Counted from the first letter of the stretch, positions 21,962-33,510 are shown. The stretch is DNA of 64,000 nt from Adiantum capillus-veneris (GCA_014529385.2 CM043954.1:5025306-5089305); one strand, 5' to 3'. Notes: generated by a model not told the origin, from the sequence alone. Made by a program: numbers and translations.

Positions 21962-22430
21962 AAATTGAGGCTCCATGTCCAAAGCTATGTGGACAAAGAG
22001 GACTTCTTTATCTCTCCTCTCAAGCACAAGGATGTAATCCTAGGGGCACCATGGTTTGATCGCATGGCTTCCAATATTATGTTCCCTGAAAGGAAAATCT
22101 ACTTTAGGTTTAGGGAAAAATATATGTACAGAGATGCTAAGGAGATGGATAACACCATACCGATTGTACATACGCAAGCTTTCAATAAGTCAATAAAGAG
22201 CTCTATTTCCGTGTACATGATTTTTGTTAAAGATTCTCAAAATGAACCTAATGCTTTAGCAAAAGAAAATATAAACAATCACAAAGAATTAGAGTTATCC
22301 AAATTTCTCAAGGGATTTCAAGATGTCTTTATTTCATGACATCCCTTGTGAATTACCTCCTAAACGAGGCAATGATGACCATGCAATTGAACTTCTTCCA
22401 ATAAGTTCACCGTTCAATACACATACAGAA
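21962..22430 (+). pseudogene. Gypsy element 2 protease end and RT start (after insertion)
   Basis: Continues the protease interrupted at 16238: 'VDKEDFFISPLKHKDVILGA' with the 'DVILGAPWFDRM' motif that follows retroviral-like proteases. 'ELELSKFLKGFQDVF' leads into the RT N-terminus. A frameshift near 22335 moves the frame to 'DIPCELPPKRGNDDHAIELL', the standard 'LPP.RG.DH.IEL' RT lead-in. The sequence stops near 22430, where a minus-strand gypsy fragment begins. Confidence 0.8.
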
Positions 22431-22434
22431 AGTT

Positions 22435-23070
22435 TCATTTTCATCTTAACAAGAAGTACTAGAGCTCTGTAGGGTGAACTACTAGGTCTTATAAGTCCTC
22501 AATCAAGCAAGTAAGTGATTTGAGTTTGTATCTCCCTATTTGTAGACAAATTTACACAATCGGGTGCTCTACAAGGAGGTTCACTACCTGGTGTAATATC
22601 TATTTTGTGGTCTTCTAGGAGTGAAGGTGGAATTCCAAGTGGTAGATCATGCATGAAATAATTCTTAAATTGTGAGAAAAAATCATCATGTGAAGAGTTA
22701 TGTGAGGTTTCAGTTTCAGCGGAGATTTGATTTACTAGCACCAGATATGTTTTTTCCCTGTTTTCAAATTTCTCTTTTGGCTTGAGTGTGAGAGAGAAGT
22801 GGAATTTTCTTGACGTGCTAATGTTGCTTGGATGGATAAATTTAAATTATTATGAGTGAGAGACATGATACGTGTTTTACAATTAATCAACGGATCAAGT
22901 TCATGACGGAATGGCATTAAATCCAAAATCATATCAAGACCATGCAATGGTACTACCAGAAATTTACGTGCTTGTGTAAATTCACCAATGCAAACTTCAA
23001 CAGTGACTTGGGTTTTGCAATTAAAATGTTGATTATTAATAATAGTTTTGACTTTGTGAGGCAAAGAAAT

Positions 23071-23125
<55 letters not shown>

Positions 23126-23500
23126 GGTGCGCCAACCTTGCAGAAATAAAATCATGGCTATTTCCATCATCTAAAAGAATGGTGACACTTTCACCCTTGA
23201 ATGTGCCTCCCTCTTTAAATAAAGTGTAAGGGGATATAGAAGTACCTGAAGATGGGTTGCCATCATGATCATACTCAAGATCATATTATTCATCGTAATT
23301 AGATTTCACTTTATTGTCGTTGAGATTAGCATCTTTGATGAGGTTAACAATAGCACCATTGGGGTGGTTGTTGATGAAGGGTCTTTAGTTTAGATTTTAA
23401 GTGACTCCATTGGATTGTCCATTGGGTTGTCCATTGATCTTTGTTTGCGGGTCGCCACGACGGACGTCCATAGCATAGCCTTTAGGCATCAACATAAATA
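22435..23500 (-). pseudogene. Gypsy element 3: gag end, protease and RT start
   Basis: Reads leftwards from 23500. The order is a Gag tail with Asn/Asp-rich linker, 'GESVTILLDDGNSHDFISAR' (protease active site with DDG, about 23195-23137), a (CT)n run inside the protease, 'FLVVPLHGLDMILDLM' (about 22965-22920), then 'HDLPLGIPPSLLEDHKIDI' and 'PGSEPPCRAPDCVN' (22655-22540) and 'GLIRPSSSPYRALVLL' (near 22490), which is the RT N-terminus. In-frame stops include TAA at 23286-23288 and a TGA just before 'GLIRPSSSPY'. The rest of RT is missing at the junction with gypsy 2. Confidence 0.8.
23071..23123 (+). repeat. (GA)n microsatellite inside gypsy 3 protease
   Basis: A GA run of about 26 units that encodes a Leu-Ser repeat in the protease frame, between 'RLAHQLS' and the following segment. 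Confidence 0.9.
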
Positions 23501-25742
23501 TCAATACCAGGGAAGCCACTCGTATGAGGCATGGAAACTCACTACGGTGTCAATCCTGATGAAGTGAACTCGAAGAGATGTAACTAATAACTCTACAAGA
23601 AAATCAAACGTACTAAAGCTAAGTAATCTGCCTATGTCCTTCTAAACAGCTCTACAGTCATCACGCCTGTTTACCATGCAAATCATATCGGACTCGCATG
23701 AAACTTGAAGGGAAGCTACAGGGGACTATCAGGAGCATATCTTATCACTGTCATAGCATTCTGGGTGGGTACATGGATCGCGATCGTTCGTCCCAAAGTA
23801 CGCAAAAATAGTAAATGGATGATCCTAAAGGGTCATTTTTAAAGGGTCGTTTTTGGGTCCCTAAAGCCTCTCCTAGGGTCAAAACAACATAAAATACGCA
23901 TATAAACACTCAAAACAACGATTTAAGGCCACAATGGTTGCATTTGATACCTACACCGAATCTTGAATGCTTACACTTGAATGAAAGAGCAGAGTAAGAA
24001 GAACACAATGCAATAAACAAAACTGAATTTGGATTACCGTAGCCACAATAGCGATGATTACAAGTTGGAGCCAAGAGGTCGCTCCCTGTGCGTACAGCAA
24101 TAGTCACTTATCTTCAAAAAATAATCTCCCCTTCACACTAACCTGAGTGTATTATATACCTAGGGCTTTCTAAAGTAGCCGGCGGCCAACTTCTCATGGA
24201 CCTTTACATACATGATTGGAAAAATTACATCGTTGACTTAGACTTGACATAGATGATTGTCATTAGGCTTTTACAGGGTTTGATGTATTAAACATCGGAA
24301 TAATAATGTGACCACATCAAAACTTTGGCCGGCTGACCAAACGGGCGCCTTGGCTAGGTGGGCACTTGTATGTTTTTATCACCTCCAAACACTACCCCCT
24401 TCCTAGCTCATGTCGTCCCTTGACACAACCATTTGTAGTCTGGTATTCTTGTTGATGAGACTCCCCCCTTCCTTGATTGAGTTATATCTGGCATGTTTTG
24501 CTTGTTCAAATGGGGTGCCCATTTGCCTTTGATTGATGAAAATGTGTTATTTGTGATTTGGATGTTGTGGACGAGGCATTTGTGCATGTTGTTGCACATC
24601 CTGCTTTACCTTTCCATTTGTGCAGTTGGTCGATGATACCTGCTTCTTTGGATACTTTGCCTCCTAGTGCAATTGACTTTTTACTGGAGCTTGTATCTCA
24701 AAATGTTTGAGACTTTGACATGTGTGCACTGGCATCTCCAATTTGATTTTCTTTGCCACTTTGTCAATAGAGCTTTGTTGGTATCTTTAAAGATAAGAGC
24801 TGCTCTTGTCGAAGCGTAGTTGAGAACAATGTGGCCCCACTTTATCTCTTTGAAGATCGTGTAACAAATTATTTATTGGTTTCATTTGATGGAAGGAATA
24901 TATACAATAGAATAGTGATGGGTGTTTCTAAATTAGGGTCTAGAACCTGAATGACCAAAGGGAAAAACCCAGTGGAAAAAAATGCCTTTGGTATACACTC
25001 TTATTAGGGTTGAACACTTGGAAGTTGAGTACCTGTTCATGCAGGGTGAGTGCTTGGGAGAAATAAAGTAAGAGTGCGTAATGCAAGTGCCAATTATGGG
25101 ATACTCTATATGCACACAAGAGTTCTGTCAAGAAAATCATGCGGTGTGAAAAATGAGTTGTTGGGTGCTTCAAGGAACAAATGTAGCACATGTGATATCC
25201 AAGGACATCTTAATATCTTCCACATTTCCAAGAAAGGTTTTTTATGTTGAAGCTTATCCACTCATTACTCCCTATGCATAGTGCGTGAGTGTCTTTTGGA
25301 CTCTCTTCTTCACTTTACCAAACTTAAAATACATAGACTTGGACTCTTATGCTCACCTATACCGACATGAGCGACACAACATAAATATGCTCAACTCCTC
25401 CACCTTGAGCAGTACTTAGGATAGCTAAGACTCTTAGACCATAGAGAATATTACTTGAAGCTTTGGGACTAATGCCTTGCTCATTTAGTGGCTCAGCTGC
25501 CCGACTCTTGACTTTTATGCCATGTATTTTTAATGACGACTTGGACTTACCTGTTCATGGCCTGAAACCCAATGCCATAAGTTCTTGAGATTAAGGCCTC
25601 TATCATTGCTTTGGTCTTTGGACGCCACCATCTTTTCAAGTAAGTTGGCATACTTTGACTCCTCTAGCTTCTTTTGTTGCATGGGATGTTCAGTAAGGAG
25701 GCCGCATTGTTGTACCTTTACTTTTTCTTCTTTGTGATGAGC
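23501..25742. other. Non-coding or unrecognised repeat sequence
   Basis: Short ORFs on both strands lack recognisable domains. 23560-24120 and 24360-24700 have the texture of LTR/leader sequence (for example 'ttatatacctagggc' near 24150), but I cannot set ends. No RNA gene was seen. Confidence 0.45.
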
Positions 25743-25963
25743 CTAAGTTTTCAACAGTGGTTTTGGGACCCACTTTGTTCTTGCTTCATGAGTTGCTCCC
25801 TTGGCTTGATGGACACTAGGCTTTTGTATCCATACTTGGCTATTACCATTGTAAAAGCCTTGCTTTTGTAGTAGAAGACGAGGGATCCATTTTGAGGTTG
25901 TTTCTCCCTTGGTTGTGCTTAGTCTCCATTGGATATTTGTTGTTGTTGATTGTCTTTGTGTAA
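25743..25963 (-). other. Unidentified sequence fused to LINE fragment
   Basis: The minus-strand frame entering from the LINE homology continues as 'VTQRQSTTTNIQWRLSTTKG' with no resemblance to the corresponding LINE region at 30567 onward. It marks the left breakpoint of the inverted LINE copy. The product is unknown and probably non-functional. Confidence 0.4.
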
Positions 25964-26962
25964 CCTCTTCTATGCCTTCTTGCTGCATAAAATCAAGAAC
26001 CATGCATTCCAATTCATCAATGAGTAGCCCAAAGAGGGTTGGGAAAAGTGGGCATCCTTGTTTGACACCAATGGTGCTTGCAAAAAATTCTGAAATTCCA
26101 TCTCCCATATGTAATTGACAATCACTTTTTGGTAGATGCGAAAGACTGCATGCATAAATTTGCTCAGCACTTGAAGGCTTTGCATACGTCTCCAAAGATT
26201 TCCTCATTGTACCATGTCAAAAGCTTTCTTGAAATCCACAAAGCAGCAATACAACTTTTTTCCTTGCAATCGAGATGCTTCCATAAGAACTTGAAGAGTG
26301 ACAAGGTGATCAATAGTGCTATGATGCTTTCGAAAACCTGCTTGGCCAAGCGCACGTTTGCCATTCTTTTCAGCCCATTCACTTATCTTCATCTCCATGA
26401 TACATCCAAATAACTTCTCCATCAAAGAACCAACCATTATAGTGCGATAGTTGTTCACATTGTTTACATCTCCTCCTTTGTGCAAAGGTTTGATCCAATT
26501 TGCACTCCAATCATGAGGCATGTCATACTGAAGTGCAAGGTAAAACATATCGCGTATCCAATATCACGTTTTCTTGCTTGTCCATTTAATCATTTCAGCC
26601 TTGACACCTTGAAGGTCACCTGCCTTGCGAGTAGCAAGTTTCTCAAGCGCGTGGCATACATCTTCAATGGTAAAGAAGGGAGACATAAACGGAAGGGAGC
26701 TAAAACACTCCATCTTATCAACATTGGGTTGCTCATAGAGGTTCTTGCAATGCATATACATATCCTCAAGAGTCAAGTCACCGAAGCTCTCAACGCGCTT
26801 ACCTTTTAGATTTTGCCAAAACTTGCCGCATGCATGTGCTTTCTCTTGCGCTAAAAGAAGTTGTTTTTTGACTTCCCACCTTATCCTCTTCTTTTGAACA
26901 AGTGCTCTGTATGTGTGTGAACATTCCAAGTAAACTTCCTTGTCTTTGATTGCATCCAATCT

Positions 26963-26964
<2 letters not shown>
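25964..26964 (-). pseudogene. Inverted copy of LINE ORF2 (RT segment)
   Basis: On the minus strand this is almost identical to 29563-30566, from 'ctaagattggatgcaatcaaag' to 'ggcatagaagagg'. It includes 'ALGQAGFRKHHSTIDHLVTL', 'CCFVDFKKAFDMVQ' and 'GVKQGCPLFPTLFGLLIDEL'. It carries the same in-frame TGA after 'FDMVQ' and the same downstream frameshift as the plus-strand LINE, so the two are copies of one already broken sequence. It ends at a (GA)n run at 26964. Confidence 0.85.

Positions 26965-26995
<31 letters not shown>
26964..26995 (+). repeat. (GA)n microsatellite at LINE arm edge
   Basis: A GA run starting exactly where the inverted LINE homology ends. Confidence 0.95.
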
Positions 26996-26996
<1 letters not shown>

Positions 26997-27310
26997 CTCC
27001 ACTGCTTGAGAAAAATGTGTCCTCAACTTAATATCATGTCATTTTCAATCTTAGAAATGCCGATTGAGGGCAAGGGAAAAATGAGAAATTCCAGCCCAAA
27101 ATGGAGAAAAATATTTCAAAACCCCAAAAAGTAGTTTTTTAAAATTTCCTCTCGGCAAATTCAAGGAAAGGAATTTCTTATGTTTGGAAAAATGATTTTT
27201 CCCAAACACCTGTTGGTTGCAGGTCGGATCATCACACTAAACCTATGTATCTTTTGAGCACTGACTCTGATGCGGTTGGTCGAGATGGACATCAATAGAT
27301 AGGGACTTGG

Positions 27311-27312
<2 letters not shown>

Positions 27313-27342
<30 letters not shown>
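27313..27342 (+). repeat. (GA)n microsatellite upstream of LINE ORF1
   Basis: A run of about 15 GA units, 210 bp before the LINE ORF1 start; it may lie in the LINE 5' UTR. Confidence 0.95.
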
Positions 27343-27345
<3 letters not shown>

Positions 27346-27562
27346 CTATTTGAAAAGTTTGGGGATAGTTGCAGCTACAAGAATATTTTGTACACAATTT
27401 TCAAGGCCTTTGATGTAGACTCAAAACCCGAAGAGCACAAAGACCTCTACGCATTGATGTACAGATAGAATTTTTCTGTGTAATGGAAGGCTTTGCTGTA
27501 ACAGCATCTCACAACTGAAAAAACTGTCAAAAATTTTTGTTTTTGTTGCCAACTTGAAGGCA

Positions 27563-28495
27563 ATGTCAGACAAAACTCGCAAGGGTGAAAATTCCACACT
27601 CGCCATGGAGAATGATGCAAAATCTCCAAGGAATTTGGATGCTAATCCAACCACATCGTCTACAACAACGGAAGCAATGATCATGGCTTACTTGATCTCG
27701 TTACAAGAAACCGTCAACAAGCAAGGTGAAGAGTTGCATGCACTTGCAATGGAGAATGGCATTTTAAGAGTTCTCATTGTGGAGAATGAGCACCTCAAGA
27801 AGGTTCTTGAAATGCAAACAACACGCTTGATGCATCTTGAGAATGAAGTTCAAGAATGTAAATGCTCTCTTGTTGACATGAATGTATTAAAAGAGCGCTT
27901 GAGCAAAGTTGAGAGTGATCATGTATTGAAAGAGGAAACGATAAATACAATACGACATGATGTATGTGAGATGAGAAATGCATCCAAATCATGGGCTGAT
28001 ATATGTAAGGATAATGTGGTTTCTACATCTCCTATCACGCAAGCCGTTGTCCAAGCAAAGAATGTAGAGAATGTGGACACTCGAGAATTGAAAGAACGAC
28101 AAAAACGCTCAAAGAACATTGTCATTCGTGGAATCAAGGAGAAAAGCATGGAAACACCCCAATCTCTTGCGGTTGCTATTGAAGAGTTTTTTGCTACACA
28201 CTTTGGCATGTCAGGAATCATGGCTTATGGTGCACATCGAGTTGGAAAACAAGAAGTCCCTTGCTCGGGAGAAAGACCTATTGTATGTACCATGGCTGAT
28301 GAGGTAAAGAGAAAGATCATCCTTGACAATGGTTGGATCTACCTCAAAGGAACGGGTTGTAATGTATATGAGGATCTCACTCTTATGCAAAAAAATGTAC
28401 GTCACAAAGCATGTGAGGAAAGAAGCAAGAAGGTTAAGGTATCATCTCAAGAAGAAAAGCCACTTGAGGAGGATGCAAGTCCACCCAACAAATAG
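27563..28495 (+). CDS. LINE ORF1 protein (coiled coil plus RNA-binding domain)
   Basis: RNA-binding chaperone of the LINE. The start is probably 'ggcaATGtcagac' at 27563. Residues about 45-140 are heptad-like and Leu/Glu/Lys-rich ('LISLQETVNKQGEELHALAM', 'LKKVLEMQTTRLMHLENEV'), forming a coiled coil for trimerisation. Residues about 185-290 hold 'RSKNIVIRGIKEK', 'AYGAHRVGKQEV', 'RPIVCTMADEVKRKIIL' and 'VYEDLTLMQKNVR', the pattern seen in Transposase_22/RRM-type LINE ORF1 proteins. The frame is fully open, the only intact LINE frame here. The stop lies 13 bp before the ORF2 start at 28509. Confidence 0.8.
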   Translation: MSDKTRKGENSTLAMENDAKSPRNLDANPTTSSTTTEAMIMAYLISLQETVNKQGEELHALAMENGILRVLIVENEHLKKVLEMQTTRLMHLENEVQECKCSLVDMNVLKERLSKVESDHVLKEETINTIRHDVCEMRNASKSWADICKDNVVSTSPITQAVVQAKNVENVDTRELKERQKRSKNIVIRGIKEKSMETPQSLAVAIEEFFATHFGMSGIMAYGAHRVGKQEVPCSGERPIVCTMADEVKRKIILDNGWIYLKGTGCNVYEDLTLMQKNVRHKACEERSKKVKVSSQEEKPLEEDASPPNK

Positions 28496-28508
28496 GGACA
28501 CATGATCT

Positions 28509-29477
28509 ATGAGAACCAACTCACGCTTGCGAATAAGCTTTTGGAATTGTAATGGGTATTCATGGAATGTGGGAATTGTCATTGATGAGCTTACCAATGA
28601 CTCTGATGTGATACTTCTTGTCGAAACATGGGAGCATGATGCGCAACGAATTCTTGGATTTGACAAATACGATGTGCATTCTTTGATGTGGGCCAAAAAT
28701 GCAAAGCAACGAAGAGGCCAAGGAGGTGTAGCATGTATGACCAAAAAGGGTTTGAAAGATGTTTCCATTGTAAAAGAAGATAAGTATAAACGCTACTTAT
28801 GGCTGAAAACCAGCCCACCAAATGGTCAAGTCATGTTTGTGACTGTTTGCTACATTCCTCACTATGACTCCAACTTTTATGCTCGCTTGAATATGGATAG
28901 AGATCAGCCCTTTGTTGAACTAGAGGAATACATTGATCATAACAAGGATCAAGGTGAAGTCATTGTTTTTGGAGACATGAATGCTCGCACAAATATGTTA
29001 CAACACGACACACAACGAGTCGACATGCCGCATGTCTCAAGAAGAATGGATGACTCATACATGTATAATCAAAATTCTAATGATGCAAAAGAACTTTATA
29101 GCGTATCTATATAGCAAGACACCAATGACTTTACAAGTAGAAAGAACAATGGTGATAGCGTGATTGACTATATGTTGTTCTCGGATGCCACTCTAGAATG
29201 CATACAAAGCTTTATACTTGGTGAATGGAATCCGGAATCAGATCATAGGATGTTATGTATTGACCTCAAGTGTGGTAAACGGCCCGAGCATGTAGCCTCC
29301 AGTCATGATGTGAATCATTTGTACCTATGTCTAGACTTCAAACGAGCACTTATATATGCTGATATGGTGGACCAAATGTTAAGCATGATAGAGCATCAAG
29401 AGAGCCCAACATTACAATGCAAGTGGAAAGTTTTCAAAGAAGTAATTTGCTCTTGTGGAAGGAATGCTTTTCGGTGA
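28509..29477 (+). pseudogene. LINE ORF2, APE-type endonuclease
   Basis: Nicks target DNA to prime reverse transcription. Motifs in order are 'ISFWNCNGYSWN' (metal-binding Asn), 'VILLVETWEHD' (catalytic Glu), 'FVTVCYIPH', 'VIVFGDMNARTN' (Asp/Asn pair) and 'NPESDHRMLCIDL' (Asp-His at about 29238-29246). The TAG at 29112-29114 falls where a stretch between 'AKELYSV' and 'DTNDFTSRKNNGDSVIDYML' appears short, so there is probably a small deletion plus a stop. The same frame reopens to 29477, then the frame shifts into the RT ORF. Confidence 0.85.
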
Positions 29478-31784
29478 AACACATGTCTTGCAAAAGGTCC
29501 AAGAAGGGTAGCACCAAGAAGAAATGGTTTGACATGGAATGTAGTCAAACCCAAAAACACTTGCTAAGATTGGATGCAATCAAAGACAAGGAAGTTTACC
29601 TGGAATGTTCACACACATTCAAAGCACTTGTTCAAAAGAAGAGGATAAGGTGGGAAGTCCAAAAACAACTTCTTTTAGCGCAAGAGAAAGCACATGCATG
29701 TGGCAAGTTTTGGCAAAATCTAAAAGGCAAGTGGGTTGAGAGCTTTGGTGACTTGACTCTTGAGGATATGTGTATGCATTTCAACAACCTCTATGAGCAA
29801 CCCAATGTTGATAAGATAGAGTGTTGTAGCTCCCTTCCGTTTATGTCTCCCTTCTTTACCATTGAAGATGTATGCCACGCGCTTAAGAAACTTGCTACTC
29901 GCAAGGCAGGTGACCTTCAAGGTGTCAAGGCTGAAATGATTAAATGGACAAGCAAGAAAACGCGATATTGGATACGCGATATGTTTTACCTTGCACTTCA
30001 GTATGACATGCCTCATGATTGGAGTGCAAATTGGATCAAACCTTTGCACAAAGGAGGAGATGTAAACAATGTGAACAACTATCGCACTATAAAGGTTGGT
30101 TCTTTGATGGAGAAGTTATTTGGATGTATCATGGAGATGAAGATAAGTGAATGGGCTGAAAAGAATGGCAAACGTGCGCTTGGCCAAGCAGGTTTTCGAA
30201 AGCATCATAGCACTATTGATCACCTTGTCACTCTTCAAGTTCTTATGGAAGCATCTCGATTGCAAGGAAAAAAGTTGTATTGCTGCTTTGTGGATTTCAA
30301 GAAAGCTTTTGACATGGTACAATGAGGAAATCTTTGGAGACGTATGCAAAGCCTTCAAGTGCTGAGCAAATTTATGCATGCAGTCTTTCGCATCTACCAA
30401 AAAGTGATTGTCAATTACATATGGGAGATGGAATTTCAGAATTTTTTGCAAGCACCATTGGTGTCAAACAAGGATGCCCACTTTTCCCAACCCTCTTTGG
30501 GCTACTCATTGATGAATTGGAATGCATGGTTCTTGATTTTATGCAGCAAAAAGGCATAGAAGAGGGTAAGATCAGAAATGCAGTGATCATGCTTTTGCTT
30601 TATGCCGATGATGTAGTGCTCTTTGCACATACCTTAGAAGATGCACAAAAGCTTATGAGTGTCTTGGAACGCTTTTGCCTACATAGCGAGCTGATCAAGA
30701 ATGGATTCAAAACCAAGGTTATGCTTGTAAAGACCCTCAATGAAGAAAATCCATGCATTGTATACAACAATGAGCAACTTGAAGTGGTAGATCACTTCAA
30801 GTACCCTAGCCTTGAGGTTCCATCCAATCATAAATGGAAGGATTGTGCAATGCGTCGCTTGGAAGCCGGAAAGAGGGCTTATTATGCATTTGAGAATATG
30901 TGCAATGCTGGAGAGATCAAGTGTTGGGCTCTCAAAAAGTACCTCTTTGACACATTGGTGACACCGATGCTTCTTTATGGAGTGGAGGTGTGGGGTGGAA
31001 GCATCGGGAAGTCTACTTGGAAAGAGTTTGAGAATGTCCAAAAGCATTTTCTCACCAACTTTCTCCAAGTCAAGACACAAACACCCTATATGCTCTTACT
31101 TCTTGAGTCCGGATCGTATCCCATTGAGGTCTTGGTCATGCAAAGGGTTGTGGAGTACATGCGTAAGACACAACGTAGCCCTTTGCATCGACTTCCTAGA
31201 ATCGCATATGAAGCAAGTCAAAAGGTTCAAAAGACATGCAAGAGCAAAATACTAAGTTCGGGGTGGATGCTTGACATCAAGAAATGGTTTGGAAGATGGG
31301 ATGCATGTCACTTGGGCAAGGATGCGTCGATCGACTCCCAAGTTAATGAGGCCTTATTACAACGCCAATGTATCAAGGCTTGGGAGAAATCCGAAGGTTC
31401 TCGCTTCAGCCATTACACCACACACGTTGCCCCAAACTACAAATCTCTCTTTTTCTCTGAACGAGGTAACCGAACCCATCCCTACATCCTTGAGCCCATC
31501 CCGTTGAGTGCGATCCGCACCATTGCCACATTCGTCTTAGCGCCCATTCTCTACGCTATGAGACAGGACGTTGGGGCACTGGCGAGGAGTGTCATCGACT
31601 TTGCACCTTATGCCCTCGTCAAGTGCGAGAGAGTGAGTACCACACACTACTTGAGTGCTCAGCTTTTGACCACATTAGGTCCTCTTTTCCCCATATATTC
31701 AGCCATGAGCTCTCCCTACATACCTTCCTCTCCCAACCACGATGTGGACTCTCTATTTTGCGACGCTCATTTCAGCCATTTTTG
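29417..31784 (+). pseudogene. LINE ORF2, reverse transcriptase and C-terminal domain
   Basis: The first piece (to 30325) covers RT fingers and blocks 0-A: 'NWIKPLHKGGDVNNVNNYRT', 'GQAGFRKHHSTIDHLVTLQV' and 'CCFVDFKKAFDMVQ'. The TGA at 30323 is followed in frame by 'GNLWRRMQSLQVLSKFMHAV', so it is a nonsense mutation. A 1-bp frameshift near 30400 leads to the second piece (487 codons from 30322) with 'GVKQGCPLFPTLFGLLID' and catalytic YADD (residues 94-97), then thumb and a long C-terminal region. Near 31620 another frameshift separates 'RESEYHTLLECSAFDHIR', the typical C-terminal 'E...H.L..C' zinc-like motif of LINEs. Confidence 0.9.
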
Positions 31785-31881
31785 AGCATCGAGAGTCACT
31801 TATGACCTCCACTCACACCACGTGACATGTTCATTTGGTCCCATAGGTCATATTTGACCTCCGAGGACGATAATAGAACTA

Positions 31882-31885
<4 letters not shown>

Positions 31886-31917
<32 letters not shown>

Positions 31918-31930
31918 CCCCCCCCCCCCC
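31886..31930 (+). repeat. (CT)n followed by C16 run
   Basis: About 14 CT units, then 16 Cs (31915-31930), at the likely 3' end of the LINE. It could represent the LINE's simple-sequence tail. Confidence 0.9.
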
Positions 31931-32420
<490 letters not shown>

Positions 32421-32491
32421 GCCCCCTTTCTGGAACGATTGGAAGCTACCTCCTTCATGAGGTGTAGGCCTTGGTGGTTTATAGATGACCA

Positions 32492-32495
<4 letters not shown>

Positions 32496-32577
<82 letters not shown>
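32496..32577 (+). repeat. Compound (TG)n(GA)n microsatellite
   Basis: About 15 TG units directly joined to about 26 GA units. The segment 'ctcatgaggtgtaggcc...agatgacc' separates it from the first block. Confidence 0.95.
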
Positions 32578-32579
<2 letters not shown>

Positions 32580-32610
32580 AGTAGCAAGCTAACATGGATA
32601 CCATTTTTCA

Positions 32611-33489
32611 TGTAAAGAAACTTATTATTTTTTATAAATCGAGAATATTGTAACTCTTATTTCTTTGGATAAACCTTGTAATTGATGAGCCGAGGCTACA
32701 CGCTTCCAGATTATTGTATCAACTTGTCATCACCTATCTTTAGTTAGAGCTCCCAAATTATTAGTTTTGACCACCAAAACCCTTGGCTATGGTATAAAAG
32801 CCAATTTTTGTAAGTTATTTGTAGGTTTTGGATAATGAAATACATAGTGTGAGCTAACGGCACTCACTTCTCTCCTTTTCTTGCTTCCTACTCCCTCCCT
32901 GATTGTCACATTGCAGTCGCGTTTGTTGCATTACAATCGCAGGTAAGAGATCTACGCATTGACGTATACACATCATAGTAATTCGTAGCTTTTTTCATCA
33001 CCGACCAGCGGCCTAATTTCATCATAAGTAGGAATTTACACTTCAAAATCAAAAACTAATTATAGGCGGGGTATTGGGGCATCATTGCTAAGCATTTAGG
33101 TGCATTCTGGGTCAAAAACGACTAGGTCAAAAATCCACTGTTGTTAATAATCACGATTTTAGAACCTGACCTAAAGTGGGGTTTGAGACCATAAGTGTGT
33201 GTACTTAGGTCTTATAAACGTGTCCTAGAAGTTTTGTTACATTTGGATATCATTTGATGCTGTAACGGATGTGATTTGTTTGTCGATGGAGTGATTGGCT
33301 TTTGGTGATTTTAGTCACTTGAGTGTAGCTTGAGTTAGACTCGAGTTGTTTGTTTTCCGAGAGATTCACAACCTCTTTTAGCCTCTATGCACTAGTCGAG
33401 TCAGCTTCGTCCCATGGATTGACAATTTAATCATGGTTCTCGCTAAAACTGCAATAAGAAGGATAGTGAGGTTAGACTACCGTCCCACA
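32611..33489 (+). repeat. 5' LTR of gypsy element 4 (left end tentative)
   Basis: The right end is '...ccgtcccaca' at 33489, directly followed by a PBS-like site. A TATA box 'ggtataaaagcc' near 32788 and a downstream 'gtgagctaacgg' fit an LTR promoter. The left end is guessed at 'tgtaaagaaac' (32611), right after the GA repeat. No 3' LTR is present, since the element is cut at 36766. Confidence 0.5.
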
Positions 33490-33510
33490 TTTGGCTCCAC
33501 TGCCGAGGAT
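33490..33510 (+). promoter_or_regulatory. Primer binding site of gypsy element 4
   Basis: 'tttggctccactgccgagga' resembles the TTTGGCGCCGTTGCCGGGGA-type site used by many plant gypsy elements (tRNA-Asp/Arg type) and sits at the LTR edge. Confidence 0.6.

Larger units (their letters stand above)
27350..31930 (+). mobile_element. Non-LTR retrotransposon (LINE), near full length
   Basis: Contains ORF1 (27563-28495), ORF2 with APE endonuclease and reverse transcriptase (28509 to about 31784), and a 3' end in (CT)n plus a C16 run. Edges are approximate, since no target duplication was identified. ORF2 has several lesions: TAG at 29112, a frame change near 29450, TGA at 30323, a frameshift near 30400 and a frameshift near 31620. 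The 'YADD' RT, APE-type nuclease and RRM-like ORF1 suggest a clade with L2/CR1/Jockey-style ORF1 rather than typical angiosperm L1, which is an inference. Confidence 0.75.

Noticed and set aside
26480-26809. ORFs antisense to the LINE RT (and 29720-30451)
   Set aside because: They are shadows of the RT frame on the opposite strand and occur identically in both LINE copies.
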